Assembly: GCA_009693105.1 (NCBI GenBank)
Contig: SHXV01000003.1
Coordinates: forward strand, 1-57,068
Direction of reading: 5' to 3'
DNA from: Dehalococcoidia bacterium
Lineage (GTDB): Bacteria > Chloroflexota > Dehalococcoidia > SHXV01
Length of the DNA stretch: 57,068 bases
This document shows positions 43,512 through 52,524 of this stretch, one piece after another. The first letter of the stretch is position 1, and every line of letters begins with the position of its first letter. The translations under genes and the position numbers were made by a program. A model generated the notes under the pieces. That model saw only the letters and a list, made by a program, of their open reading frames with translations. It was not told the origin of the DNA and ran no database searches.

Positions 43512-44323
43512 CCGTCCCTTCCGCTCAGGCGACGGCAGAGGCTACACTGACTCGCCCCCAGGCCCGCCCCGGCAGGCAGGTGCCGCGCCTCCAGCTCCTC
43601 CGCCATCGCCAGCGCTTCCGGGGACACGCTGCCGGGGACGATCGTGAACCGGGCGGCGAACTCTTCCCTGACGGCCCGTTCCACATCGGCGTAGTCAGCG
43701 TGGCCCAGCTCATCTTCCACGCTGCCGACGGTGGCGGGGTCCCAGGGGACGTCGAGCGCCCGATTCACGGGCACGAGGACATCGCGCAGGCGGGCGCTCT
43801 CCGCGACGACGACGAAGCCGCCGATATGCAGCGCACCAGAAACGAGCCGCTGGCCCACGCCGGCGAGCTTCGTGCGGCCGCCGGCGTTCACGCTGTACTC
43901 GCCGGGGCAGTATTCACCGGGGACCTCGCCCACGCGGGCATCGACGCGGAGCCGGCGAAGGGCCGCGGCCATGATCTGCGCCGTCTCAACGTACCGCTCC
44001 TGGATATGCTCCCGCGGCGCGTCATCGGGCATTTCCCAGGCTAACACGAGCGTTTGCTCATGGAACGCCGCCGCTCTTCCCCCGGCAAGACGCTCCACCG
44101 CCTCGAAACCGGCGGCCCGCCCGGCGGCGGCGGCGGCGGCGAACCCGGCGACGCGGACATCGCGCGGGCCAAAGCTGATGATGGCGGCGGAGCGATAGAG
44201 CCGCAGCACCTCCGGCTCTGCACCGGCGGCGACGCGGTGCAGGAGCGCGGCGGACAGCGCGGTATCGAAGGCAGGGCGGTGGGGAAAGGCGTCCCGCAAC
44301 AGGGTAATGGTGCGCTGGTTCAT
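43508..44323 (-). CDS. Lipoate-protein ligase/octanoyltransferase family (LplA/LipM-like)
   Basis: This 271-residue protein has the biotin/lipoate ligase fold: RLAGGRAAAFHEQTLVLAWE, CPGEYSVNAGGRTKLAGVGQR with the substrate-carbonyl Lys, and SGALHIGG. It should attach lipoyl or octanoyl groups to the E2 or H proteins of 2-oxoacid or glycine systems. The RRxGG-like start is degenerate (RLAGGR). None of the target proteins is in the window. It follows the glnA terminator on the same strand. Confidence 0.82.
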   Translation of the reverse strand: MNQRTITLLRDAFPHRPAFDTALSAALLHRVAAGAEPEVLRLYRSAAIISFGPRDVRVAGFAAAAAAGRAAGFEAVERLAGGRAAAFHEQTLVLAWEMPDDAPREHIQERYVETAQIMAAALRRLRVDARVGEVPGEYCPGEYSVNAGGRTKLAGVGQRLVSGALHIGGFVVVAESARLRDVLVPVNRALDVPWDPATVGSVEDELGHADYADVERAVREEFAARFTIVPGSVSPEALAMAEELEARHLPAGAGLGASQCSLCRRLSGRDG

Positions 44324-44418
44324 CCTACACTTAACATAACAATATGCATGCCGACGGGCTCGCTCCCTTGCTCATCTCAATAATTGTACGGGGCAGGACA
44401 GGCGCCGGCCATGGAGAC

Positions 44419-44457
44419 GGAAGGGCGGCGGTACCATAGAGTGACCGCCGCCTTTCC
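44419..44457 (-). terminator. Terminator after glnA
   Basis: As minus-strand RNA, AAGGCGGCGGT and ACCGCCGCC form a 9-pair core stem with an 11-base loop just after the glnA stop, followed by CTTCCGTCT. The U-tract is poor, so it may be partly leaky. Confidence 0.7.
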
Positions 44458-44476
44458 CTGTGCCAGATTCTTCGAC

Positions 44477-45895
44477 CTAGGCGTCGAAGTAGAGCATGAA
44501 CTCATACGGGTGAGGGCGGAGCCGGACCGGGTCGACCTCGTTCTCACGCTTGTAGTCGAGCCAGGTCTCGATGACGTCTTTCGTGAAGACGTTGCCCTTG
44601 AGCAGGAACTCGTGATCGCGCTCCAGCGCGGCGAGCGAGGCGTCCAGGGAGCCCGGCACCGTCGGTATACGCTTGGCGGCGCGGCCTTCCAGCTCAAACA
44701 GGTTCCCTTCCGTCGGCTTACCGGGGTCGATCTTGTTCTGGATGCCGTCCAGGCCGGCCATCATGATGGCGGGGAAGGCCAGGTAGGGATTGGCCATCGC
44801 ATCCGGCGGGCGGAACTCCACGCGCTTGGCCTTCGGGCTCTTGGATACCATCGGGATACGGCAGGCAGCGCTGCGGTTACGGGCGGAGTACACCAGGTTC
44901 ACCGGAGCCTCATATCCGGGGACGAGCCGCTTGTAGCTGTTCGTCGTGGGGGCGCAGATGCCCATCAGCGCCGGCCCGTGCTTGAGGATGCCGCCGATGT
45001 AGTACTTGCACATGTCGCTGATCTGGGCGTAGCCCTTGGCGTCATAGAACAGGTTCTCCCCACCCTTCCACAGGGAGGAGTGGACGTGCATGCCGGAGCC
45101 GTTGTCCCCGAAGAGCGGCTTGGGCATGAACGTGGCCACCTTGCCGTAGGCGCGGGCGACGTTCTTTACAATGTACTTGTACATCATCAGTTTGTCCGCC
45201 ATGGAGCGGAGGGTATCGAACCGCATGTCGATCTCGTTCTGGCCGGCGGTCGCCACCTCGTGGTGGTGAACCTCGATCTGGATGCCGGCCTCGATCATCT
45301 TCAGGACCATCTCGGACCGCATGTCCTGCATGGTGTCGTGCGGCGGAACGGGGAAATAGCCTTCCTTGGTCCGGATCTTGTAGCCGAGATTGGCGCCGTC
45401 CTCATCGCGGCCGGTATTCCAGGCGCCCTGATCGGAATCGATGAAGTGGTAGCCCTCGTTCTGGCCGTAGCCGTAACGAACGTCGTCAAAGACGAAGAAC
45501 TCCGCCTCCGGGCCGAAGTAGGCAGTATCGGCGATGCCGGTCGACTTGAGGTACTGCTCCGCCTTCAGGGCGATGTAGCGCGGGTCACGGCTGTAGCGCT
45601 CTTCCCGGATCGGGTCGACGATGTCGCAGACCAGGGAAAGGGTGGGGATGCGGTGGACGGGGTCCATTACGGCGGTGTCCGCGTCCGGGACGAGGAGCAT
45701 ATCGCTCTCTTCGATTTTCTGGAACCCGTGGATGCTGGACCCATCGAACCCCAGGCCGTCCGTGAACATCTCGACGCTGATCTCTGAGGCCGTGATCGAC
45801 AAGTGCTGCCACATACCGGGCAGGTCCGTGAACTTCAGGTCGATGATCTGAATTCCTTCGTCCCGGATTTTCTTAATGACTTCCTCTGGAGTCAT
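44477..45895 (-). CDS. glnA: Glutamine synthetase, type I
   Basis: This 472-residue enzyme makes glutamine from glutamate and ammonia. Hallmarks are GLGFDGSSIHGF, the metal-binding FGPEAEFFVFDD, the catalytic PKPLFGDNGSGMHVH and the ATP-site KSPKAKRVEFRPPD. At the usual adenylylation loop NLYDLPPEE the sequence is NLFELEGRAAKRIP, with Phe in place of the modified Tyr, so control by adenylylation is not expected. AAGGGGGT lies nine bases before the start. Confidence 0.97.
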   Translation of the reverse strand: MTPEEVIKKIRDEGIQIIDLKFTDLPGMWQHLSITASEISVEMFTDGLGFDGSSIHGFQKIEESDMLLVPDADTAVMDPVHRIPTLSLVCDIVDPIREERYSRDPRYIALKAEQYLKSTGIADTAYFGPEAEFFVFDDVRYGYGQNEGYHFIDSDQGAWNTGRDEDGANLGYKIRTKEGYFPVPPHDTMQDMRSEMVLKMIEAGIQIEVHHHEVATAGQNEIDMRFDTLRSMADKLMMYKYIVKNVARAYGKVATFMPKPLFGDNGSGMHVHSSLWKGGENLFYDAKGYAQISDMCKYYIGGILKHGPALMGICAPTTNSYKRLVPGYEAPVNLVYSARNRSAACRIPMVSKSPKAKRVEFRPPDAMANPYLAFPAIMMAGLDGIQNKIDPGKPTEGNLFELEGRAAKRIPTVPGSLDASLAALERDHEFLLKGNVFTKDVIETWLDYKRENEVDPVRLRPHPYEFMLYFDA

Positions 45896-46046
45896 CTATG
45901 TTTACCCCCTTCGCTGTAGGCAATGCGCCTGGTTTGGCCCGATGTTCGGTCGTTGCCGCGCCATTGTACGGGTGGATCGACGCTAGGAGGAGGGCTCTGC
46001 GTTACTTTTGTGTTACAAACGCCGATTGCGCAAGGGGAAGGCGAAA

Positions 46047-46080
46047 ACGGGGCAGATCCGGCACCGGATCTGCCCCGTTG
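46047..46080. terminator. Perfect 16-bp inverted repeat, terminator of the YHS gene
   Basis: AACGGGGCAGATCCGG and CCGGATCTGCCCCGTT are exact reverse complements with a two-base loop. On the minus strand the 3' arm is followed by TTCGCC, so it can end the YHS transcript before the glnA leader. The two-base loop is sterically tight, so the top pairs probably open. Confidence 0.7.
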
Positions 46081-46106
46081 GGGTGGAAATGCGTACTTTT
46101 GACGCG

Positions 46107-46310
46107 CTACATCTCAACTTTCTTCTCGCCGCTGAGGTACCCCTCCGGATCATCCGCGAACTCCAGGCGGCAGCCTTTCCCGCAGAAGTAGTACGTCGTG
46201 CCCTTGTGCTCAAACGTGCCGCCGCGCGGGTTCTTCACGTCCACCACCATCCCACAAACGGGATCGGTCGCCTGCTGGGGGCGATTCATAAACGAAAGCA
46301 GCTGTTTCAT
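46107..46310 (-). CDS. YHS-domain metal-binding protein
   Basis: This 67-residue protein is a YHS domain: DPVCGMVVDVKNPRGGTF, then HKGTTYYFCGKGCRLEF. Cys19, Cys43 and Cys47 are possible heavy-metal ligands. YHS domains occur in copper and mercury ATPases and in small binding proteins; no such ATPase is here. GGAGGAATACG is a strong ribosome site. Confidence 0.9.
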   Translation of the reverse strand: MKQLLSFMNRPQQATDPVCGMVVDVKNPRGGTFEHKGTTYYFCGKGCRLEFADDPEGYLSGEKKVEM

Positions 46311-46397
46311 CGTATTCCTCCTGCCGTGCTTCCCATCATCCTACCAGCCCCGGCAATACCGGCGTCGGGGCGCGCCGCTGTATGGTAGGGTGAACCG

Positions 46398-48239
46398 ATG
46401 GGCATCGAAGCTCTTATCCGCGACGACGACGGCCGGCCCGTCGATCCCCGCTCCGACGACGACTGGCGGGACTGGGTGAGTGCCACCGCCACCCGCAATC
46501 ACGCGCTGCGCGATCCGCTGCTGGACTGGCTCGGCCTCTTCGGCAGCGCGCGGGGCTACATCGCCGATGACCGGCTCCCCGGGTACGACCCGCGGACCGA
46601 CTTCCGGGCCTTTGTCTTTGCCAAGGGCCATCGGTTTGAGCAGGCGGTGCTGGAGTACCTGGGCCGCCGGACCGAAATCGTGACGATCGCCACGGAACGC
46701 GAGGATATCCGCGATCTCGCGGCGGCGGAGCGCACCGTGCGCGCGATGGTGGAGGGCGTGCCGATCATCGCCCGGGGAGTGCTGCGCGACCCCCAGGAGC
46801 GGACGTACGGCGCGCCGGACCTCCTCGCCCGCAGCGATGTCCTCCGCCGCCTCTTCCCCGACGCGCTCGACGAGGACGGCGCGACAGGCGCGGCTCCGGG
46901 CATCGGCGCCGAAGGCTGGCACTACCGTGTAATAGACATAAAGTTCACGACGCTGCACCTATCCGCCGGAGGGACATTGCGAAACGAGGGCTCCTCGCCC
47001 GCCTACAAGCTCCAACTCCACACCTACAACCGTGCCCTTGGCCGCCTGCAGGGGTACGAGCCGGATCGCGCCTATCTCATCGGCCGGAGCTGGCAGCAGA
47101 CACGGGGAAGAGAGACGGTGCGGGGCCTCAACTGCGTGGAACGCCTAGCGATGGTGCTGCTGGGGGAGGGCACGCCGGAGAGCCAGGAGGTCGCCCTCGC
47201 CGCAGAGGAGGCGTCCGCGTGGGTGCGCCGCCTGCGCCGGGAGGGGGCGGACTGGCTGATCACACCGTCGCCAACACGGCCAGAGCTGTACCCCAACATG
47301 GGCTACAGGCAGGACGGGCCGTGGCACCAGGCCAAGCGGCAGATCGCGGAGGCGTTGGAAGACCTGACCCTGTTGCCGCAGGTGGGGCTGGCGACGCGGG
47401 AGAGAGCGCACGAGGCGGGCATCTTCCGCTGGCGGGATGACCGCTGCACGCCGGAAGCGCTGGGGTTCGGCGGCGGCGCGAAGCAGGCTATCCTGCGCTC
47501 CGTCCTTGAGATCAACCGCACAGGCGATGGGCCGCCGGTGCGTCCGGAGCGGATCGCCACCGAGGCCGGCGACTGGCGATCGGTGCCCGTCCTGGAGTTC
47601 TACGTCGACTTTGAAAACGTCAGCGACCTCAACGATGACTTTTCCCGCATGCCGGAGCGGGGCGGCCAGCCGCTCATCTTCATGATCGGCTGCGGCCACA
47701 TGGAGGAAGGGGAGTGGCGGTTCGCCTCCTTCTCCGTCGATGCCTTCACCCCGGAGGCGGAGGCCGCCGTCATCGACGCCTGGCTCGCCCACATGGCGGA
47801 GGTGCGGGCGCGGCTGGCTGCCGAGGGCGAAGAGCCACGCGTGATCCACTGGTCGCCGGCGGAGACCACCACGTTTGACACCGCCTACAACTCGGCGCGG
47901 GAGCGCCACCCGGAGCGGTCGTGGCCTTCCCCGCGCTGGTTCGATTTCCTAGGCCAGGTGGTACGGGCGGAACCGGTGGTGGTTCGCGGCGCCATGGGGT
48001 TTGGGTTGAAGGCGGTGGCCAGCGCGCTCCATTCCCACGGCTGCATCGAGACGCTCTGGCCGGAGGGGCCGGCGGACGGGCTGGGGGCGATGGTGGGCGC
48101 TTGGTGGTGCGATGCCGAGGCGCGGCGCACGGGTCAACCGCTGCGGGAGATCGACCTCATGCGGCAGATCATCGCCTATAACGAGGTCGATTGCCGGGCG
48201 ATGATGGAGACAGTACGCTACCTGCGGGAGCAGCACTGA
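46398..48239 (+). CDS. TM0106-type RecB-like nuclease with RNase H-like domain
   Basis: This 613-residue protein joins a PD-(D/E)XK nuclease (FAKGHRFEQAVLEYL, GVLRDPQERTYGAPDLL, VIDIKFTTLH and LQLHTYNRALG) to an RNase H-like domain (EFYVDFENVSDLN, VIHWSPAETTTF, IIAYNEVDCRAMM), the arrangement of the TM0106 family. The conserved acidic residues of both domains seem intact. It may act on DNA ends or RNA/DNA hybrids; its role is unknown, and no CRISPR or helicase gene adjoins it. It is divergent from the YHS gene and ends at a perfect hairpin. Confidence 0.82.
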   Translation: MGIEALIRDDDGRPVDPRSDDDWRDWVSATATRNHALRDPLLDWLGLFGSARGYIADDRLPGYDPRTDFRAFVFAKGHRFEQAVLEYLGRRTEIVTIATEREDIRDLAAAERTVRAMVEGVPIIARGVLRDPQERTYGAPDLLARSDVLRRLFPDALDEDGATGAAPGIGAEGWHYRVIDIKFTTLHLSAGGTLRNEGSSPAYKLQLHTYNRALGRLQGYEPDRAYLIGRSWQQTRGRETVRGLNCVERLAMVLLGEGTPESQEVALAAEEASAWVRRLRREGADWLITPSPTRPELYPNMGYRQDGPWHQAKRQIAEALEDLTLLPQVGLATRERAHEAGIFRWRDDRCTPEALGFGGGAKQAILRSVLEINRTGDGPPVRPERIATEAGDWRSVPVLEFYVDFENVSDLNDDFSRMPERGGQPLIFMIGCGHMEEGEWRFASFSVDAFTPEAEAAVIDAWLAHMAEVRARLAAEGEEPRVIHWSPAETTTFDTAYNSARERHPERSWPSPRWFDFLGQVVRAEPVVVRGAMGFGLKAVASALHSHGCIETLWPEGPADGLGAMVGAWWCDAEARRTGQPLREIDLMRQIIAYNEVDCRAMMETVRYLREQH

Positions 48240-48240
48240 C

Positions 48241-48281
48241 GTACCGAAGGGGCCGCGGCGTTGCCGCGGCCCCTTCGGTAC
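48241..48281. terminator. Perfect 19-bp hairpin, bidirectional terminator
   Basis: Two 19-base arms, starting GTACCGAAGGGG and ending CCCCTTCGGTAC, are exact reverse complements with a GTT loop. It begins two bases after the nuclease stop and lies before the converging CoA-transferase stop, so it serves both. Confidence 0.85.
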
Positions 48282-48298
48282 GTTTCCTGACAGGTGTG

Positions 48299-49516
48299 TC
48301 AGGCGACCCCCGCCGTGAGCAGATTTTCGATCTCGGCCTGGCTTAGCCCCGCCTGCCCCAGCACCTCGATGGTGTGCTGGCCCAGCGTGGGCGGGGCGAG
48401 GACGACCTTCGCCGTCGAGGTGTGGTACCAGGAGGGCAGGCCGATCATCTTGAGTTCGCCCAGCGTGGGGTGGTTCACCGTGATGATCATCTCGTTGGCC
48501 TGCGCCTGCGGGTGGTTCGCCATCGCCTCCAGGGTGTGGAAGGGCGACGCCATGCCCCCATACTTCAGGCAAAGGTCCATCACCTCGTAGACGGTGAACT
48601 TGGCCATTGCCTTCTCCATCTCGGCGTCCATCTCTTTCTTGTTTGCCGTCCGGTTGGGCTGTGTCTGGAATCGCTCGTCCTCCGCCAGGTGGGGTGCGCC
48701 GATGTCGCGGAAGAAACCGAGCCACGCTTCGTCGTTGGGGATGTAGCCGCTAACGTAGAACATGAAGTCGATCGACATGTCCTTCGTCGCCAGGCCGCGG
48801 TTCGGTCCGCCGGCGCCGCTGAGCCCGGCGCGCATAGCGGCGGTGCGCTCCCGCTCCTCCGGGGTAAACTGGAAGTCATCGGAGACGTAGGCCATGGGCT
48901 GGCCGACGAGCGCCGACAGCAGCGACATATCGACGCGCTGACCCTTACCGCCGCGGGCGCGGCCGTCCAGCGCGGCGAGGATGCCGATCGTCAGGTACTT
49001 ACCGGTGAACAGGTTCGCCTGCTCCCCGCCCATGATCACGGGGGGGCCGCCCTGCTCACCGAAGTAAGCGGTCCAGCCCGCCACCATCTGGGTAGTCAGC
49101 TCGGAACCGACGCGGTCCCGATAGGGGCCTTCCTGGCCGTAAGGAGTAACGGTGGCGTAGATGAGGCGGGGATTGAGCTTCTTCATCGCCTCGTAGCCGA
49201 TGCCCATGCGGTCGGCCTCGCCAGGCGGATAGCTCTCGATGAGGACATCGGCGTCCTGGATCAGACGGCGCAGAACGTCCTTGCCCTGCTCCGTCTCTAG
49301 GTCCAGCGTGATGCCGCGCTTGCTCCGGTTGATCGCCAAGAAGGGGATGCTCTCCCCTTGCGGGAAGGGTGGGCCCAGCTGCCGGGTGAAGTCGCCGCTC
49401 GGCGGCTCCACCTTGACGACGTCGGCGCCCATATCGCCGAGTTCCATGGCGCAGAAGGGCCCGGCCCATCCCTCCGCCAGTTCGATTACGTGGAGTCCTT
49501 CAAGCGGTCCAGCCAT
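48299..49516 (-). CDS. Class III CoA-transferase subunit lacking the Asp (second pair)
   Basis: This 405-residue protein has the CaiB/BaiF hallmarks GLHVIELAEGWAGPFCAM, VVKVEPPSGDF and GKGQRVDMSLLSAL. At the nucleophile position it has Asn168, not Asp. It follows the Asp-bearing partner by five bases, with GGAGG upstream of this ATG, so the two should form one enzyme. It is the second such pair in the window, after 33721-36056, and has the opposite gene order. A longer frame up to 49570 overlaps the partner and is not used. Confidence 0.87.
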   Translation of the reverse strand: MAGPLEGLHVIELAEGWAGPFCAMELGDMGADVVKVEPPSGDFTRQLGPPFPQGESIPFLAINRSKRGITLDLETEQGKDVLRRLIQDADVLIESYPPGEADRMGIGYEAMKKLNPRLIYATVTPYGQEGPYRDRVGSELTTQMVAGWTAYFGEQGGPPVIMGGEQANLFTGKYLTIGILAALDGRARGGKGQRVDMSLLSALVGQPMAYVSDDFQFTPEERERTAAMRAGLSGAGGPNRGLATKDMSIDFMFYVSGYIPNDEAWLGFFRDIGAPHLAEDERFQTQPNRTANKKEMDAEMEKAMAKFTVYEVMDLCLKYGGMASPFHTLEAMANHPQAQANEMIITVNHPTLGELKMIGLPSWYHTSTAKVVLAPPTLGQHTIEVLGQAGLSQAEIENLLTAGVA

Positions 49517-49521
49517 CGTCG

Positions 49522-50739
49522 TTACCTCCCTGCCTGTGCGGTCGCGACGCGCTGGTTCGGCCCCACCCACTCACTGGCGCGCTCCGGCGGGAAGCCGAGC
49601 TCGGCCAGGATCTCCTTGGTGTGCTCGCCGGGGCGGGGGCCGGCGCGGGTCTCCCGCGGTGTCTCGCTGAACCTGATGGGCAGCGTGGGCAGGATCATGT
49701 CCCGCCAGTAGGTGCTCATCGGCCGCAGCATGTCCTGGCCCATGATGTGGGGGTCGGTGATGTGTTGCATGTGGGTGACCTTCGTGCCGGAGGGCACCTT
49801 GCGCGCCTGCAGCCCCTCGAACCATTCCTCCGCCGTACGGGTCGCGAAAACCCCGTCCAGGGCGGCGTCCAAGGCGTCGCGATGCTCGACGCGGGCGGCG
49901 TTGTTGTGGAAGCGGACGTCGAAGATGAGATCGCTGCGCCCGAGGGCGAGGCAGAGGTTGCGCCAGTCCCGCTCGTTATGGGCGGTGACCGCGATCCAGG
50001 CATCGTCCTTGGTGCGGTAGGCGCGGCTCGGCACCATGAAGGGGTGGCCGCTGCCCATCGGCTTGGGGGTGAGGCCGAAGTTGAGCTCAGCGAATCGGAC
50101 GGTCGCCAACTGGACCGCAGACTCCATCTGGGAGCCCTGGATGAATTGGCCCTTCCCCGTGATCTGGCGATAGTAGAGGCCGCTCATGATCATCTCGACG
50201 AGGCAGAGCGAGGTCTGGGTATCGATGCGAACGCCGCCGCGGGCCTTCTCGCCGCGGGTGCCGATATCGCCCGTGAAGCTGGTGATGCCGGAGAACATCT
50301 CCCCGTAACCGTCGTACGAGCCCATCTTGGACCAGGGGCCGCGGGCGCCAAAGCCCGACGAGTTGACGTAGACGATGCGCGGGTTGATCTTGCTTAGCGA
50401 TGCGTAGTCGATGCCGGTGTGGGACGCGGCATCGGCGCGCCAGTTGTCCATGTAGACATCGGCGGTCTCGATCAGCTTGTAGTAGATCTCGCGGTCCTTC
50501 TCTTCCTTCAGGTTGAAGATGACGCCGCGCTTGCTCAGGTTGCAGCCGATGTAGAACGTGCTCATGTCACGTTTCTCGTCCTCGATGCCCCGCCCGCCGC
50601 TCTGCTGAATGATGTCGCCCCAGGGCGGCTCGATCTTGATCACGTCCGCGCCCAGCTGGCCCATGATGGAGCCCGCATACGGCCCCACGCCGGCGTGCCC
50701 CATATCGACGACCCGGATGCCTTCAAGCGGTCCTGCCAT
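49522..50739 (-). CDS. Class III CoA-transferase subunit with catalytic-type Asp (second pair)
   Basis: This 405-residue protein has GIRVVDMGHAGVGPYAG, VIKIEPPWGDI and GKGQFIQGSQMES. Asp173 in GVRIDTQTS aligns with the nucleophile of class III transferases. It is the first gene of the pair. The partner gene follows by five bases. Together they would move CoA between a donor and an acid; the acid is not known. Confidence 0.87.
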   Translation of the reverse strand: MAGPLEGIRVVDMGHAGVGPYAGSIMGQLGADVIKIEPPWGDIIQQSGGRGIEDEKRDMSTFYIGCNLSKRGVIFNLKEEKDREIYYKLIETADVYMDNWRADAASHTGIDYASLSKINPRIVYVNSSGFGARGPWSKMGSYDGYGEMFSGITSFTGDIGTRGEKARGGVRIDTQTSLCLVEMIMSGLYYRQITGKGQFIQGSQMESAVQLATVRFAELNFGLTPKPMGSGHPFMVPSRAYRTKDDAWIAVTAHNERDWRNLCLALGRSDLIFDVRFHNNAARVEHRDALDAALDGVFATRTAEEWFEGLQARKVPSGTKVTHMQHITDPHIMGQDMLRPMSTYWRDMILPTLPIRFSETPRETRAGPRPGEHTKEILAELGFPPERASEWVGPNQRVATAQAGR

Positions 50740-50839
50740 AGCCGGTCTCCTTGCTTCGCTTCGTTACCCTGTTTCGATGCCTCTGAACGATTCGTAGTGT
50801 ACCGGAACGCGTCAAGCGCGTAAAACTTCCACTCGGCCA

Positions 50840-50867
50840 TTGCGAAGATGCCGCGGTGATGTACAAT
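50840..50867 (+). promoter_or_regulatory. Promoter of the alpha/beta hydrolase gene
   Basis: TTGCGA (50840-50845) is followed by 16 bases and TACAAT (50862-50867). It lies in the gap before the hydrolase gene and overlaps an in-frame upstream start, which argues for the later ATG at 50916. Confidence 0.5.
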
Positions 50868-50915
50868 CCCCCGCGTCGGGGAACCGATCCCCGCATAGCG
50901 CAGAGGATGGGCATC

Positions 50916-51845
50916 ATGTATTTCAACACGTTCGCACCCGGGCTCGAGCCGCTCGATATGACGCAGAGCAAGGAGTTCGAGAGCCTGCTGCAGAGCGCCG
51001 CGGACCTGGGCATCGCGGTCAAGCGCCCGGTCCGGTATGTGTCACGCAACGTCGTTGTGAACGGGCTGCGCTTCCACTGCCTGGAGTGGGGCGACCCGAA
51101 ATCGACACCGCTCCTCATGCTCCACGGCGGGAACCAGAGCGCGCACAGCTGGGACCTGGTCAGCCTGAACCTGTCCGACCGCTACCACATCATCGCCGTG
51201 GACCAGCGCGGCCATGGGGACAGCGAATGGCCCCGCGACGGCGATTCTTCCCAGCAGGGGATGGCGGATGACGCGAAGCGATTTGCTGAGCTGTTTGAGG
51301 AGGATCACCCTATCGTGATGGGGCATTCCATGGGTGGCATGGTAACGATGCGGCTGCTCACCCAGAACCCCCGGCTGGCCCGCAAAGCGGTGTTTGTCGA
51401 TATCGGCCCGGAGCGCGCGCCTTCCGGCTCCGAGCAGATCGGCGGATTCATCAGCCGCATGCATGAGATCGATACGGAGGAGGAGTACGTCCGGCGGGTA
51501 TCAGAATACGACCGCTTCCGCACGCCGGAGCACATCCGCCGCACCATGGGCTATAACATGCTGAAGCTGGTAGACGGAAAGCTGGCGACGAAGCGCGATC
51601 AACGACGGATCGTGCCCAACGATGGGATCACGACCCCGGGATACGATGAGGTGGGGAAGATCGAGTGCCCAGCGCTCATCGTTCGGGGGGAGTCCAGCAA
51701 CATCCTGCTGCCGGAGATGGCGCAGCGGTTCCAGGCGGCCCTACGCCAGGGCACGCTGGTGGAAGTGGCCCGCTGCGGCCATAACGTCCATTCCCAGAAC
51801 ACGGTCGGGTTCCTGGAAGCGGTGACCCCGTTCCTCCAGGGCTGA
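50916..51845 (+). CDS. Alpha/beta hydrolase
   Basis: This 309-residue esterase-like enzyme has the core LLMLHGGNQSAHSW, the nucleophile elbow GHSMGG, and a C-terminal CGHNVHSQN with the catalytic His. The acid residue is probably in the VRGESSNILLP region, though Asp is replaced by Ser/Asn-rich residues there. It could cut esters, C-C bonds (MhpC-like) or epoxides. It is divergent from the CoA-transferase pair and may act in the same pathway. Starts at 50856 and 50907 are open, but only 50916 has a well-spaced AGAGG. Confidence 0.85.
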   Translation: MYFNTFAPGLEPLDMTQSKEFESLLQSAADLGIAVKRPVRYVSRNVVVNGLRFHCLEWGDPKSTPLLMLHGGNQSAHSWDLVSLNLSDRYHIIAVDQRGHGDSEWPRDGDSSQQGMADDAKRFAELFEEDHPIVMGHSMGGMVTMRLLTQNPRLARKAVFVDIGPERAPSGSEQIGGFISRMHEIDTEEEYVRRVSEYDRFRTPEHIRRTMGYNMLKLVDGKLATKRDQRRIVPNDGITTPGYDEVGKIECPALIVRGESSNILLPEMAQRFQAALRQGTLVEVARCGHNVHSQNTVGFLEAVTPFLQG

Positions 51846-51870
51846 CGAAGCCTCGCCCCTTGCCGAACTC

Positions 51871-51897
51871 AGGGCCGTCGAGTAATTCGACGGCCCT
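51871..51897 (+). terminator. Terminator after the alpha/beta hydrolase
   Basis: AGGGCCGTCGA and TCGACGGCCCT form a perfect 11-bp stem with a GTAAT loop, followed by GTTCGTTGT, 25 bases after the stop. Confidence 0.8.
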
Positions 51898-51996
51898 GTT
51901 CGTTGTGCTGTAAGGAATGGCGCCCGCCGCCGTCTCTCTTTACAGGACGGGTGGGGGAACTCCATTTGCTCCCCCTGCACGATGAGGGAGGCACGG

Positions 51997-52524
51997 ATGC
52001 TTGGTTCCATCTTTACGGCCATCGCAACAAAGGCAGCGGCGTCGGCGATAGCCGTCACCATCGTCGCCGGCGGGGGCGTCGGGGCCTCGGCGGCGCTGGG
52101 AGGGCCGAACCTTCCGGGGATGGCGCTGGAGGTTATCGGCCTGCATCAGGAGATCGGGGATTCCGCGAACGATTCAGACGAGGCGAAGGTGAAGGCGCCC
52201 ACCACAGCTGCGCCCACCCTGGAAGGGCGCGACGTCAGCTCCGCCGTTCACGATGCGATCGCCTCTACGATGCCGGGGCGCGGCCGCGGCGAAGCCGTGA
52301 GCAAAGCAGCCTGCACCGCCGCGCACGATGGGGAGCGCTTGCTCCACCCGTCGAGAGGCCGCCCGATCGTAACGGCCAGTCCCACTCCCACAGCAACCGT
52401 CGCCGCTTCCGCGCTGGAGGAAGACGACACGGACGATGCAGCGGAGAGTGAGGACAACAAGGACTGCGAGCACCCAAACCGGGGTGACGAGGCCGACGAC
52501 GAGGAGGCGGAGAAATCGCGGTAG
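51997..52524 (+). CDS. Small secreted or membrane-tethered acidic protein, unknown
   Basis: This 175-residue protein has one hydrophobic segment (AAASAIAVTIVAGGGVGASAA) that can act as signal or anchor, a Pro/Thr/Ser-rich middle and a strongly acidic tail (EEDDTDDAAESEDNKDCE). I start at 51997 since GAGGGAGG lies five bases upstream; an ATG at 51982 is weaker. I do not recognise the family. Low complexity makes homology searches hard. Confidence 0.55.
   Translation: MLGSIFTAIATKAAASAIAVTIVAGGGVGASAALGGPNLPGMALEVIGLHQEIGDSANDSDEAKVKAPTTAAPTLEGRDVSSAVHDAIASTMPGRGRGEAVSKAACTAAHDGERLLHPSRGRPIVTASPTPTATVAASALEEDDTDDAAESEDNKDCEHPNRGDEADDEEAEKSR

Noticed and set aside
44419-44457. T-box-like TGGTACCGC at the glnA end
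   Set aside because: It is part of a terminator stem after glnA, lacks the upstream stem I and lies before a lipoate ligase-like gene.
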